From contig CM055094.1 in NCBI GenBank assembly GCA_029204225.1, forward strand, positions 23,186,657 through 23,250,656: a DNA stretch of 64,000 nt, in the 5' to 3' direction. A program made the translations under genes and the position numbers. Under the pieces are notes generated by a model that saw nothing but the letters and a program-made list of their open reading frames with translations, was not told the DNA's origin and did no database searches. The DNA comes from Diphasiastrum complanatum. Lineage: Eukaryota > Streptophyta > Lycopodiopsida > Lycopodiales > Lycopodiaceae. Numbering within the stretch: position 1 is the stretch's first letter; every line of letters starts with the position of its first letter. Below are positions 1 through 10,399 of this stretch, piece after piece.

Positions 1-23
1 TTTTTGGGAAACAGCTTCTTAGG

Positions 24-470
24 TTGGCTCAAGCACACGGTCTCATTATCCTCAATGGTCTTCTTCAATGGCCATCCTCCTCTGCATATACTTGCCACCC
101 ATTTGGTGGCGGTCACAGCGTAGTGGACTATTTCATTGCATCTCTTGCTTTATTGCCCCGCCTGGCATCCTTCACCATCGCTAACCCCGTCCTCGCTGAT
201 CACTCTCTGCTCTACCTCTCCTTCTCCCCAGCGCCAAGTCCGCCTTCTCCTCCACCTTCCCTCTTTGTTCGACCCACCCGCTATCGTATACCTCCTCATC
301 AATCCCAGGCCTATGTTGCCCATGTCTCTCGTCTTCTGGACCACTTTCCTTCCTCCTCTGATGTCACTACCCAAGTCTCCTTTTTAAGACACGCCCTGAC
401 TACTGCCGCTCATGCCATTGCACCCCCTCACCGCTTCTCTTCTCATCGTCGTACCCATAATAAATGGTAA
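24..470 (+). pseudogene. LINE ORF2 endonuclease C-terminus and linker
   Basis: The reading frame opens with CHPFGGGHSVVDYFIAS and continues to NPVLADHSLLYLSF. This matches the end of an APE-type endonuclease, where a G-x-S-V-x-D-Y segment precedes the catalytic S/A-D-H motif. Here the motif is ADHS, one residue off the usual SDH. A Pro/Ser-rich linker toward the RT follows. The stop at 468-470 followed by a new frame at 412-1134 shows a frameshift. The N-terminal half of the endonuclease lies outside the window. Confidence 0.8.
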
Positions 471-2745
471 CGACTGTTCTTTCTTCCAGAAATATGTCGA
501 GTTCCTCAAATTCTCCAATTCTACACTATCTTCTTCTGCAGAAAAGCAGCTTCATTCCCTTCTCCGCAAAAAGAAAGTGGCCTACTTTTCTTCCCGTTCC
601 TCCTACCTCCTTCGCTCCCTCCACTCTGCTTCCTCGGCTACTTTTTGGAAGAGCTCTCTTCACAAGCCCCTATCCATTGCACCCATCCCTCTTCAATCCT
701 GGGTCGACTATGCAACCAACCTATATACAACTGCTCACCCTTCCATCTCTCTTTCTTCTCGTCCTACCCACTGTGACCTCTTTTCTTCTGACATGGTTGA
801 AGCCACCATTTGCAAACTCAAGAACAATCGTACGTTTGACGTTGACCTCCTTTCAGCCGTGCTCCTCAAACCAATTGCCAAACTCGCCTCCCCTTTTCTG
901 GCCCGCTGTTTCAACCGCTCTGTCGCTGATGGTTTCCCCATACCCTGGGCCACCAATCTCCTTCATCCCATTCTTAAAGCAGGCGATGCCATGAATGTCC
1001 ACAACTATTGCACTATTATGATTGGTCATACCATGGCCAAGTTGTACGCCACTATTCTCCAGAACTTCGTTACGGCAGAGGCTGATTCTCGACTTATATG
1101 CGATTGGCCAGGCTGGCTTCCGCCGGGGTTATAGCACTCTTGATCATGTCCTCACTCTACGTACTATCATTGAGGAGGCAAAGCATATGGGCAAGAAGGT
1201 ATTTGCTTGTTTCATTGATCTCTCTAAGGCCTTTGATACTGTTCCCCGTCATCTTTTGATCAGCAAACTACGTCAGCTTGGCTTTTCTGACTATTCTCGT
1301 GGCAGTGGTTGCTCTGTATGAGAGAGTTCTAGCACGTATTCGGCTGGGTACTGATTTGTCTTCTCCCATCCGTAGCACTGTTGGCGTCAAGCAAGGCTGT
1401 CCACTATCCCCTCCGCTCTTTGCACTTTATATTGGTGATCTTGAGCGCCTCATTCATGAAAAAGGTGGAGATGGTTGCCCGTTGGCTCATTTGCTCATCC
1501 CCATTCTGCTTTATGCTGATGACATTGTCTTGCTTTCTTCCTCACCAGAAGAGTTGCAGTGTCACTTACAGGTCTTACATCGGTTTTGTGTTGCTTGGGG
1601 TCTCTCTGTTAACTTAAAAAAGACGAAGATCATGATTTTAAACACCAATCGACAAAGCCTTCACAATTATCAATTCTTCTATGACGGCCAGGAAGTTGAC
1701 ATTGTTGCCTCTTATACTTACTTGGGAATCCTGTTTACTGCGCCCCTTCTTGGTTTCCGCCAGGCTGCATTTGCGCACATTTCCTCCGGTCTTTCAACAT
1801 TGGTCCAGTTCGAGCGTGGTTGTACAGTGAATCATATTTTTGATCCCGCTACTAGATGCCAGTTGTTTCACACACGGGTGGTTCCAGCAGTGATGTATGC
1901 TCCGAGATTTGGTTGCCAGGACTTCTCTCCGGGACTGAGCAGGCATTTCCTGCATCCAGGCCACTATGTTGGGTCGCATGATACGTGCCAAGACTACCAC
2001 CCCTCATGATATCCTATGTGCTGAGTTTGCTACTCCTCCGATCATCCTTGAGGGCTTTTTCCGCCTTATTCTTTTTCTTCAACGTATTCAGGAGATTAGT
2101 GCATCTCACCCAGATACATAGTTGCTGCAGTTACTTCTTCACGTGTCCTAGCTGATTCCCATGCCAAGCTATCCTGGTACCAACAGGCGTATGATCTTTT
2201 ACGACATTTGGGCATCTCTATCATGGATCTTCCTCGTGGTACGCATTCATATATCCGAGGCTATTTATTCCGTCGATATATGCAGCAGACTTGGAGCTCC
2301 CTCCCACCTTCCCGTATTCGACTGAGCTATTACCAGACACACTTCCTCTCTCTGGATCCTTTTGGTTTGCCATTGTTGCTGCTTTATCTCTCACAGCCCC
2401 TATCACACGGCCTGCGCTATCGTCTTGGGCAGTTGCACATTTCCTCTCATCAGCTTGCTATTGAGGCCAGTCGTGCATGGGATATCCCCCGGCTTGGGAC
2501 TTCTTGTTCGTGAGATGCTTACTCTTCGTCAGTCTCATCTGCCTGTACCAGATCACCTGGGGTTAGACTCCCGGCAACTGCTTCTCACTGGCTTCTTTCG
2601 GACTCGAGCACATGCTGATGACTCCGATGATGAGATTCCTATTGCTGTGCCACCGCAGAAAAAGCCCAGATGTAGTCGGCACTCGCCTCTATCGGGGCCC
2701 ACTATACGGTCCACTCAGCGAACACTTCACACTTACTTTCGTTGA
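412..2745 (+). pseudogene. LINE ORF2 reverse transcriptase and C-terminal region
   Basis: RT motifs appear in sequence over several frames. HPILKAGDAMNVHNYCTIM lies near 970. AGFRRGYSTLDHVLTLRTI and the palm motif FIDLSKAFDTVPRHLL fall within 1,110-1,260. TVGVKQGCPLSPPLFALYI lies near 1,380. The catalytic box LYADDIVLLS is near 1,510, followed by WGLSVNLKKTKIM. Both catalytic aspartates of the YADD box are intact, but frameshifts near 1,110 and 1,300 and later stops prevent a full-length protein. The part after 1,640 is the LINE C-terminal region and ends in TLHTYFR-stop. Confidence 0.88.
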
Positions 2746-2992
2746 TATGTACTTATTCTCCACCTGGCCCGGGTTGTGGGCATTGGGACTTTTTCTGTAG
2801 TTCTTCTGTTATACCTGGCCCGGGTTGTGGGCTTATTTCACTTATGCTTTGTTCTACTTTCATTCGTAGCTAGTTTATAGCATTTTACGGCCACGTCCTC
2901 CTATGGATGATGCTCCCACTGTTGCTTGTACATATTTTCTTTTTGGTCTTATGCACCCACGGGTGCCCAAAAGACGTTAATAAAGCTTTCTT

Positions 2993-2998
<6 letters not shown>

Positions 2999-3056
<58 letters not shown>
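2999..3056 (+). repeat. (TC)n tract between two LINE copies
   Basis: About 29 TC units follow the 3' end of LINE A without spacer and end where LINE B ORF1 sequence begins. On the sense strand of both LINEs the repeat reads TC. Confidence 0.98.
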
Positions 3057-3058
<2 letters not shown>

Positions 3059-3669
3059 CTCCCATCCCTGCCAACGCTGCCCCGGACACCCCCTTTCTAT
3101 CTCACGCAGACTACACCACCTCCAAATCCTTCCAAAATTTTCTAGCCCACCAATTGAAAGAGCTGAAAGCAGACGTACAAACCTTGAAATTGGAAATCAT
3201 AAATCTACGCACAGAGAACCAACTACTTCGGACAGAAATGGATAACAAGTATGCTTCCCAGCCACACGTAGAGACAATGACGAAGTTACAAGACCTGGAA
3301 CATCAGCTGAGCCAACACAAAGAATCGACCAGAACATGGGCTTCTACCCTCACCAATGGTAAAGGTACCAACCCACCTTGGACAACCGGTGGCGGAAGTA
3401 GGTCTGCCCCTCTTTCATCATTCATTTCCGCTACTCTTATGGAAGAAAAACTTCGAGATTCCAAGGCTCTCAATATTAGGGTACGAGGCATTGTCGATTC
3501 CCAAAACGCCATTGAAGAAGCAAAAAGATTTCTATGTACCACCCTAGGACACAATGCAGATGGTTTTGATACAGTATGGTGCACCAAAAAAGACACCACT
3601 ACTTTGGTCCCCCGCTTTACGTCAGGGAAAAGAAACCAAGTTGAAAGACCTTACCTATATCTAGGTTGA
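3057..3669 (+). pseudogene. LINE ORF1 (coiled coil plus RRM-like domain), partial
   Basis: The frame runs out of the (TC)n tract, where it would read Leu-Ser repeats, into a Ser/Pro-rich start. A charged heptad-like segment (LKELKADVQTLKLEIINL) looks like a coiled coil. The region with ALNIRVRGIVDSQNAIEEA and LGHNADGFDTVW resembles the RNA-binding domain of LINE ORF1 proteins. The same domain occurs in the minus-strand LINE at 22,304-23,107 ([19 protein letters not shown]), which supports the assignment. No authentic start codon is left because the 5' end is truncated. Confidence 0.75.
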
Positions 3670-5150
3670 AGAAAGACGTCAAGCATTCCAAACCGCCAAA
3701 GCTGCTAGAAAAGAATGATCTATCGGGATGGAGTTGTTCAGTACCTCGATGGTACTACATCTTGGGATCCCCGGGTTTGGGAGCATCCCGGCACCCCCTC
3801 CACACCACCTGCAGCTTGGAGAATGGAACTGCAACGACATACACTCACCATCCACGGCTGGAGATCTTACCGACTTCATCACAAATAGAGATATACTTTT
3901 CTTTATGGAGACACACGAGAGCCCAGAGCGAGGACTACCCACATTTGCAGGCTACAAATGGGATTCAGTTTACAGGACAGAGACGCGATCAGCGAGTGGC
4001 AGAGGTTCAGGCGGAGTGGCATGTCTTTATCGGGAGTCATTATAGTCAGCGATAGAGTTTATCCGACATAATGGACAGGCACGATACATATGGGTTCACA
4101 TTATTGGACGAGCTATTGGTTTGGATAGGGATCTCTTCATTGCCGCCTACTACTTTCCTCCAGAGTCTTACGGATCAGATTCTCCCTATGTTGATCTTTC
4201 AGCAGACATTGTCAGATTCACAGATCAGGGTTACGTCCTTCTCACTGGCGACTTTAATGCCAGGACTGCTACCAAACAGGTGGATTTTCATGACACGGAT
4301 GACATCTTACGTACATGAGCTATGGATTGCGAGGACATTGGTATCACCAAGGCCTCAGAGGACGGGCTGGGCCCTATCACGAGCTATGGAGAGTACCTTT
4401 TACAAATGGGTGAAGCTCAAGAGTTGGCCATTTATCACGAAGATTATAGTTATTTAGACATATACGAACTTAGGCCAGATGGGTCATGGAGACTAATTGA
4501 CGCCACATCCACTCACTATGCAGACATGTCGCAATCACCCCTGAATACCCCTTAACGTTGATCCATCTGAACAATCACTTGGGACCGCTAATAGCACAAA
4601 CGTGGTTCCAGAAAATAGGCCAAGAGAGCCAATCACGACATCAAAGAGTGTCGTATCTGCATCTACAACGAGGCAAAGAAACAACAACAGCAGTAGCCAG
4701 ATTCCTCCAATGCGACAAAATTCAAGGAGCAAGACACACACCTGTTAATGGCTTACAACAGTGGCAACGAAGACCACGATAGTTGGTACCTAGACAACGA
4801 CGCTAATGCTTAGCTTGTTGGCCACATTCTGGCAGATTCACTTGCCACCCACACAGTGGAGGACACAGTGTTGCCGATTATCTCATGGTGGGTCACCAGT
4901 TTTTATCCCACTCCTGTCCGATTTCCAGATTCTTCACACCACCCTATCCGATCACTCCTTCCTATCTTTCACTATGGGCTCCATCCCAACCTTCCAACCA
5001 CCCACTATTCCACTCATCTCCTGCGCACCCAAGTACACTTTTGATCGTTCCCACATCTATACATACCAGGAGGCCGTCAACTCATTTCTTCATCGGTTCC
5101 CACACCACACCATTAGATACACAAGCTACCTTCCTTACCACTTCAGTCCA
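3640..5150 (+). pseudogene. LINE ORF2 endonuclease, frameshifted
   Basis: Endonuclease motifs appear in order across frames. WNCNDIHS starts the domain near 3,820. DILFFMETHESPE, with the catalytic-type E in METHE, is near 3,890. SGRGSGGVACLYRESL is near 3,995. LLTGDFNART, the GDFN motif, is near 4,240. GGHSVADYLM is near 4,855, and LSDHSFLSF near 4,950. Several frameshifts separate them. The set is typical of the APE endonuclease of LINEs that nick their target DNA. Confidence 0.82.
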
Positions 5151-5159
5151 TAATACTGC

Positions 5160-6066
5160 ATCATCTTCCTTTCCCTCCAAACCACATCGGGCGCCCACCC
5201 ACTTCGTCACACCCCATCCGACCTCCCTAGTTTGACGTCGAATGTCATTTTCTTCATCTCCAATAGACTTCATAACACACATCTTTTCCCCGCAGCTCGT
5301 CGATCTCTCCATCACACCCTCTGCTGGAAGAAACGAGTGTATGAAACCCATAAAGGAAAAACCCTAGTCGATTCCCTTTGCAGTTCCTCCATAGACACAC
5401 CCATCAACATCTCTCCCCGGCAGACTACCTTCACTTTCTTCACCTCGGACATGGTCTTGACGGCCATTAAGAGACCACCCGTCGCACCAGTGATATTGAT
5501 GACCTCGAATCCAAACTTCTAATCCATGCTACAAACACACTAGCACCTACCCTAGCCACTTTGCTCAACCGAGCAATTGTCTTCGGCTTCCCTTCCTCCT
5601 GGTGTACCAACATCATCCATCCCATTCACAAAACTGGTGACCCCATGGACCTTGGTAAATGTCACACAATTATGGTTGGGCACATCATTACTAAGTTATT
5701 CGGCACCATCCTCCAGTCAGCAGTCAGTTCTAAAGCAGAGTCTAGGAGATTACATGCATTGGGCCAGGCAGGTTTCAGGGCACACTACTCCACTGTAGAT
5801 CATATCTTCGCTCTTCGGGCCATAATTGAGGAGGTCAGACACAGGAAAGAGCGGGTCTATTGTTGTTTTGTTGACTTCAGGAAAGCCTTCGACTCTGTTC
5901 CACGATCCCTCCTCATCCAGCGGCTACGTGATCTCGGTTTTTCTACTGACACGATCTTGGCAGTTATGGCACTATATGGAGAGTCCTTGGCTATTTTCGG
6001 AGTGACATCGGCATCTCAAATCATATTTGGAGCACTATTGGCATTAAACAGGGTTGTTCTCAGATG
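5160..6066 (+). pseudogene. LINE ORF2 reverse transcriptase, N-terminal half
   Basis: The segment reads IIHPIHKTGDPMDLGKCHTI, then LGQAGFRAHYSTVDHIFALR, then [20 protein letters not shown]. These are the RT finger and palm motifs, close to LINE A. Homology ends just after ALYGESLAIFG, before the VKQGCPLSP and YADD motifs, so the catalytic centre is missing. Confidence 0.87.
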
Positions 6067-6182
6067 AGATGTATATTTCTTTTTACAGTTTATTCGTGTC
6101 ATGGCTAATTTATCATGGTTGCTTACAAATGGTTAGCTCTGTGAAATTTTAATGGTCAGTCGAAATGGTTTGCTCCGTGCAA

Positions 6183-6185
<3 letters not shown>

Positions 6186-6232
<47 letters not shown>
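6186..6232 (+). repeat. (GA)n microsatellite
   Basis: A pure GA tract of about 23 units, shortly after the end of LINE B. Confidence 0.97.
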
Positions 6233-6239
<7 letters not shown>

Positions 6240-6340
6240 CCAACACATCTTCATGTCTCTCATAACATCTACATCATGTTCAACCATTGAACATAACACT
6301 CTAAACCCGACACCCTAACAAATGACACAGTTAACATAAC

Positions 6341-6361
6341 ACCCTAAACCCTAAACCCTAA
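6341..6361 (+). repeat. Interstitial telomere-like heptamers
   Basis: Nearly three units of CCCTAAA, the complement of the plant telomere repeat TTTAGGG, lie in a stretch rich in CCATAA/CATCAT words (6,233-6,480). The stretch otherwise holds nothing I recognise. Confidence 0.8.
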
Positions 6362-6560
6362 CAAATCATCATAAACCCACAACCCCATAGCCATAACCAT
6401 CAAAACAAGCCACAGCCATAATCATCATAACCATAGCCATAAACATCATCAACCCCACATCCTCATTGTGTCGTAGGCATTACACCATAGGTATGTGCAG
6501 ATTCAACATCAAAGCAGCACTTGTGTAGCATACACTTAAACTTGTGTAGAATGCATTAAT

Positions 6561-7274
6561 GGTCCAGGAATACAGTCCACAGGTTTGTGATCCCGATACG
6601 AACCCCAAGGGATCGAGCCTGGCTCGATTCAGGTATCGTTCGGTCAAAATGGCCCTTCGACGGGAGAGAAACACAATTAGGTCAAGCGAAATAGACTAGT
6701 TTTGCAACTTTGCGTCCGACGGCCCCGTTCTTCAAACGGGATCCATCTCAGGTGTCGTCTGTTTCAGCCAGTGGACAACCTCAATAGGAACCTGTCGGAA
6801 CAGACAAGAGGAGGAAACGACCGACGGTCAGCCCGGAACGTCCGTCCGAAGTTCGACGGTGAACAGGGCTTTAAGGACGGGAACTGAAAACATTTGGAAT
6901 CGACAAAAATGGCGGCTGGCCCAGGAATACAGTCCACAAATTCGTGATCCCGATACGAACTCAAGGGACCGAGCCTGGCTCGATTCGGGTATCGTTCGGT
7001 CAAAATGGCCCTTCCACGGGATAGAAACGCAATTAGGTCAAGCGAAATGGACTAGTTTTGCAACTTTCCGTCTGACGGCCCCGTTTCTCCAAATAGGATC
7101 CGTTTCAGGTGTCGTCTGTTTCGGCCAGTGGACAACCTCGATAGGAACATGTGAGAACAGACAAGACGAGGAACGGACGGACGGCCGGCTCAAAACGTCT
7201 GTCGGAAGTTCGACGTTAAACAGGGCTTCAGGGACACTTTGTCCGGTTGGGACCTGAAAACTGGGAGATGTTTC
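6561..7274. repeat. Tandem duplication, unit about 357 bp
   Basis: Two imperfect direct copies start at 6,561 and 6,918. They share long identical blocks such as ATCGTTCGGTCAAAATGGCC and TTAGGTCAAGCGAAAT. The unit is GC-rich compared with the neighbourhood and shows no coding motif. Scattered substitutions and small indels suggest an old duplication. Confidence 0.9.
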
Positions 7275-7319
7275 GGAGCCCCCGTGTTGGTACGCAAGAT
7301 TTCAACAGCGTGTTGAAGT

Positions 7320-7530
7320 TATGCCATAAGTAATTAGTAAGTTGTTGAAGTTCATCCTGGGAGAAACCGATCTCATCAACCGAGACATAGTAGTCTGTAG
7401 GTCTTGTGGTTCCCTGTAGTGAATGACACAGTTCTGCATAAGTAATTAGTAAGTTGTTGAAGTCCATCCGGGGGGAAACTGATCTCATCATATAAGACAT
7501 AGTAGTGTGTAGGTCTTGTGGTTCCCTGTC
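7320..7530 (-). pseudogene. Argonaute PIWI-domain exon fragment, tandemly duplicated
   Basis: On the minus strand two copies of about 110 bp encode [17 protein letters not shown] followed by [11 protein letters not shown], and [17 protein letters not shown] followed by [10 protein letters not shown]. Plant Argonautes carry GTSRPxHYxVLxDExxF..DGLQxLTNxLCYT near the end of the PIWI domain, so these are AGO-derived pieces. The second copy is preceded by the sense CHSLQ, resembling the AGO residues before GTSRP. No other AGO exon is present, so this is a captured or processed fragment inside a repeat. A related pair occurs inverted at 29,376-29,551. Confidence 0.78.
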
Positions 7531-7610
7531 TTGAGAGCTTGTCACTCTTCTGGTGAGCCTTGAGAGACTTGTGGTCCTGAGAGCTGCGATTCAGAATCGC
7601 AATGCATCTA

Positions 7611-7612
<2 letters not shown>

Positions 7613-7664
<52 letters not shown>
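7613..7664. repeat. (TA)n followed by (TAGA)n microsatellite
   Basis: About 17 TA units pass into four to five TAGA units. Confidence 0.97.
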
Positions 7665-7781
7665 GGTAGCGGACTCCGGACGCAACGCGCCCGCTTTGTT
7701 TCTTTAATTTTTTAAGTGTTAAAAAATTAAAAATAAATTAAAAAAATGTGGGCCGACCCCGCGTCCAGGGCAGGACGTGGG

Positions 7782-7993
7782 GTATGTTTCATGCACCGGT
7801 TCGAATTGGCGGTTCGAACCGGCCAAGCGTGGTTCGAATTGGCCGATTTGAACATTTTTTCATTTTTGGGCTGTTTTGAAAATTTTCTTACTCTAACCAA
7901 TTTGAACAGGTTTCCGATTCAAATCGGCCGATTCGAATCGGACCGATTCAAACCGCAATTCCTTGTTTGAATTGCCGATTCGTGAAACATTGC
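7782..7993. mobile_element. hAT-like short element with palindromic ends
   Basis: The ends are inverted: TATGTTTCATGCACCGG at the left and the complement of CAATGTTTCACGAATCGG at the right. Both flanks are packed with self-complementary words such as GGTTCGAACCGG and CGAATCGGCCGATTCG around a T/A-rich core. No coding capacity and no clear target duplication were found. Elements of the same design occur at 11,483, 14,234, 51,305 and 52,460. Confidence 0.55.
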
Positions 7994-8334
7994 AATTCTA
8001 TTTGGCCGGAATGCGCGCTTCTAAGGTTCCACCTGATTTGGACAACTAAACTATTTGCAAAAGACGAGATAATCAAGTTGGGATCAGCAAAAGAGTTTAT
8101 GATGTTACAAAAAGGACAATAGGGAGGTAAAAGCAAAAGAACAAAAAACTACACCCTGCAGCAAGGAATAAAAGGTGAAAAACAATGGAGACACTAGAGG
8201 GAGGAAGAGATGAGAGAGGCCCGAGAGAGAGAAAGAAAGAAAGGTCTTTGTCAATGACCTTGAGAGAGAGAATGTGGGCAATGATAGACAAAAAGGGTTT
8301 TGTCTATCCTCATTGGTCCACATTTGCCCTATAA
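7994..8334. other. Unassigned stretch beyond the transporter 3' end
   Basis: No gene or repeat is recognised here. A purine-rich part (8,195-8,275) has GAGAGA words. Confidence 0.5.
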
Positions 8335-8340
8335 TTTATT
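8335..8340 (-). terminator. Candidate polyadenylation signal of the transporter gene
   Basis: An AATAAA hexamer lies on the minus strand about 270 nt after the stop codon at 8,610. The 3' UTR between them is GA-rich, including a GAGAGA tract at 8,501-8,525. Plant poly(A) signals are degenerate, so this is only a candidate. Confidence 0.45.
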
Positions 8341-8609
8341 TGAAGGGCATTTGAAGTGCATTTGAAATGCTTGAAAATGACATGTGCATTTAGAAATTTC
8401 TAGAGAGAACATGTGACTTTAGAAATTCATAGAAAGAGAAGTTTCTAGAAAGAGAGAAAGGTATAAAAGGGCAAGAGAGAAAAGGAGAGACTTGCATCAT
8501 GAGAGAGAGAGAGAGAGAGAGAGAGATTCCAAAACTGCGCTAAATGACGGAAATGAATGGAACAAATGATCATACCTGAGATATACTCATCTGAGGATCA
8601 TAAAGCCTT

Positions 8610-8678
8610 CTACTTCAATATTTCATAGGCGCCATAAGCTCTTGCCCTTCTGCTATAATAGCAAAACTGGCAAAGAAT
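8610..8678 (-). CDS. Transporter exon 12 (C-terminus, stop)
   Basis: The exon follows a TTTGCAG acceptor in phase 0 and reads [19 protein letters not shown], then ILK and TAG. It completes the last membrane segment and gives a basic cytosolic or lumenal tail, as in plant homologues, which end in a QYIYY-type segment. Confidence 0.8.
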   Translation of the reverse strand: MLCQFCYYSRRARAYGAYEILK

Positions 8679-10341
8679 CTGCAAACCTTTGTTAAGAAAA
8701 GAGACTACTGTTTTGTGATTAGTTTGAACTCCCTTTGTGATTGATGTGCTTCAGCTATTGAGTGATACTAACAGAATGCTCTGAAGCTGATCTTAGAAAT
8801 GACTACTGATCTGCACAGCCAACGTATGCTATTCATCTGAAACTTTATAACCTTATACGTGTTTCATGCACTGTAATGGCACTGTAGTCCATAACAAATT
8901 ACAAATCTACATAGTACGAAGGGACAATGAAACATAAACATCTTAGATTTAAAGTTCAAAATTTCAGTACAGAGAACAATCACTGTAACTATAGTGATCA
9001 GCTAGGATACAAAAAAATCTAACAGTACACAAGCCCCTGCATCCACAAGCCACGGCAGGTTTGGCGCAATTCTTGACCATTCCATACTCCGCACCAAAAT
9101 ACTGTGATAGAAAGCCAAAAGAAGAGAAAAATAAGAACCTCAGTTCAAATAAGTTTGCTAACAGCTTGAAATATCTAATAACATTGATATATGATAAATA
9201 TTTGTCTTATCACAGCATCCACAAGATGATGGCCCAAAGAATCATGCCATCATCTTGATTACTTGTTACTAATCCCAAAGACAGTTGGCTTCAACGGATA
9301 TCACAATCTATACATTTTTTCTATTTTGAGGAGAGAGGGAGACGGTAGAATTATCAAGTTGGCTTCTACCAGATGATTTTTGTGCTGCTTAATATTCCAT
9401 CTTATCCTACTGAGTTGGTGATAGTCATTGTGTAACATCTAAATAAGTAACCAAGCATACTTTCACTAAAATACTTTCACTAAAATGATCTTTGACACAT
9501 CCCTTGTTACACACCCATTTGCAAGAATTTCCAAATGATTTTCAGACATGATGGCAATTAAATGCTTACCAATATAAAGCTTGAGATGGTTGAACGAATA
9601 ATAAGGTGTCTCAAAATTGAGTCAAAGGCCTTACGGAAATCCACAAAACAACAATATACCCACTCCCGTCTGGACCTGGCCTCCTCAATAATAGACCTAA
9701 AGGTGAATATATGATCTGAGGTGGAGTAATGAGGTCAGAAACCTGCCTACCCCAAAACATGTAAGCGTTTGATCTCAGCTTCACTACTGACCGCCGTCTG
9801 AAGAATGAGCCATAAACCTTTGCCATAATAATAGTGCATTAGTTTTTTGGTCTCATGGGATCACCTGCCTTATGAATAAGAATGGGATGTATGACATTGA
9901 TACACCAAGAGGTAGGGAAGCCCTAAATCATAGCTTAATTAAAAAGATCAGAAAAGGATGGAAGAGAGTATATCTTTCACATGGATAAGAAGTTCTAATT
10001 CCAAGTCTTCAATATCACAGGCATGACAACTATTAAGGTATTTAATGGATTCAGATATCATGTTGGGAATGAGTAGGTTGAAGGTTGAAGGATAAAGGGC
10101 AGGGTGAGACGGTGATGGGAGAAGTGGTGTCAATAGAATATAGAGACTTTGCGTATTCTACCCAGGTATATAAGTCAGTCCAAGTGGGGGAGCACAAGAG
10201 ACTTTGCGTATTCTACCCAGGTATATAAATCAGTCAACGTGGGAGAAGGAGCATTCATGCCAAAAGGCCCCCAAAGAAGAACTAAAGAAAAAATTAATAA
10301 ACCTTCTCCCTTCTTCGATATCGTAGGCCTTCTTTTTACGG

Positions 10342-10399
<58 letters not shown>

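Larger units (their letters stand above)
1..2998 (+). mobile_element. LINE (non-LTR retrotransposon) copy A, 3' part
   Basis: This is the 3' part of an APE-type LINE, cut by the left window edge. It reads in order: the C-terminal end of the endonuclease, an RT domain, a C-terminal region ending near 2,745, and a 3' UTR of about 250 bp. The UTR ends with AATAAAGCTTTC and passes straight into (TC)n at 2,999. There is no poly(A) tail. The coding part is broken by frameshifts and stops, so this copy is dead. The UTR carries a short direct repeat, CCTGGCCCGGGTTGTGGGC, near 2,762 and 2,816. The LINE assignment is secure from the order of domains; the clade is not determined. Confidence 0.9.
3057..6066 (+). 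mobile_element. LINE copy B, truncated at both ends
   Basis: A second LINE of the same kind lies in the same orientation. It begins inside ORF1 directly at the (TC)n tract, so it is 5' truncated. It proceeds through ORF1, endonuclease and RT, and its homology stops at about 6,066, before the YADD box. Frameshifts are frequent. About 120 bp without recognisable content (6,067-6,185) separates it from a (GA)n tract. Confidence 0.87.

Noticed and set aside
8461-8470. GGTATAAAAG as a TATA box
   Set aside because: It lies in the 3' UTR of the minus-strand transporter and no plus-strand gene follows.
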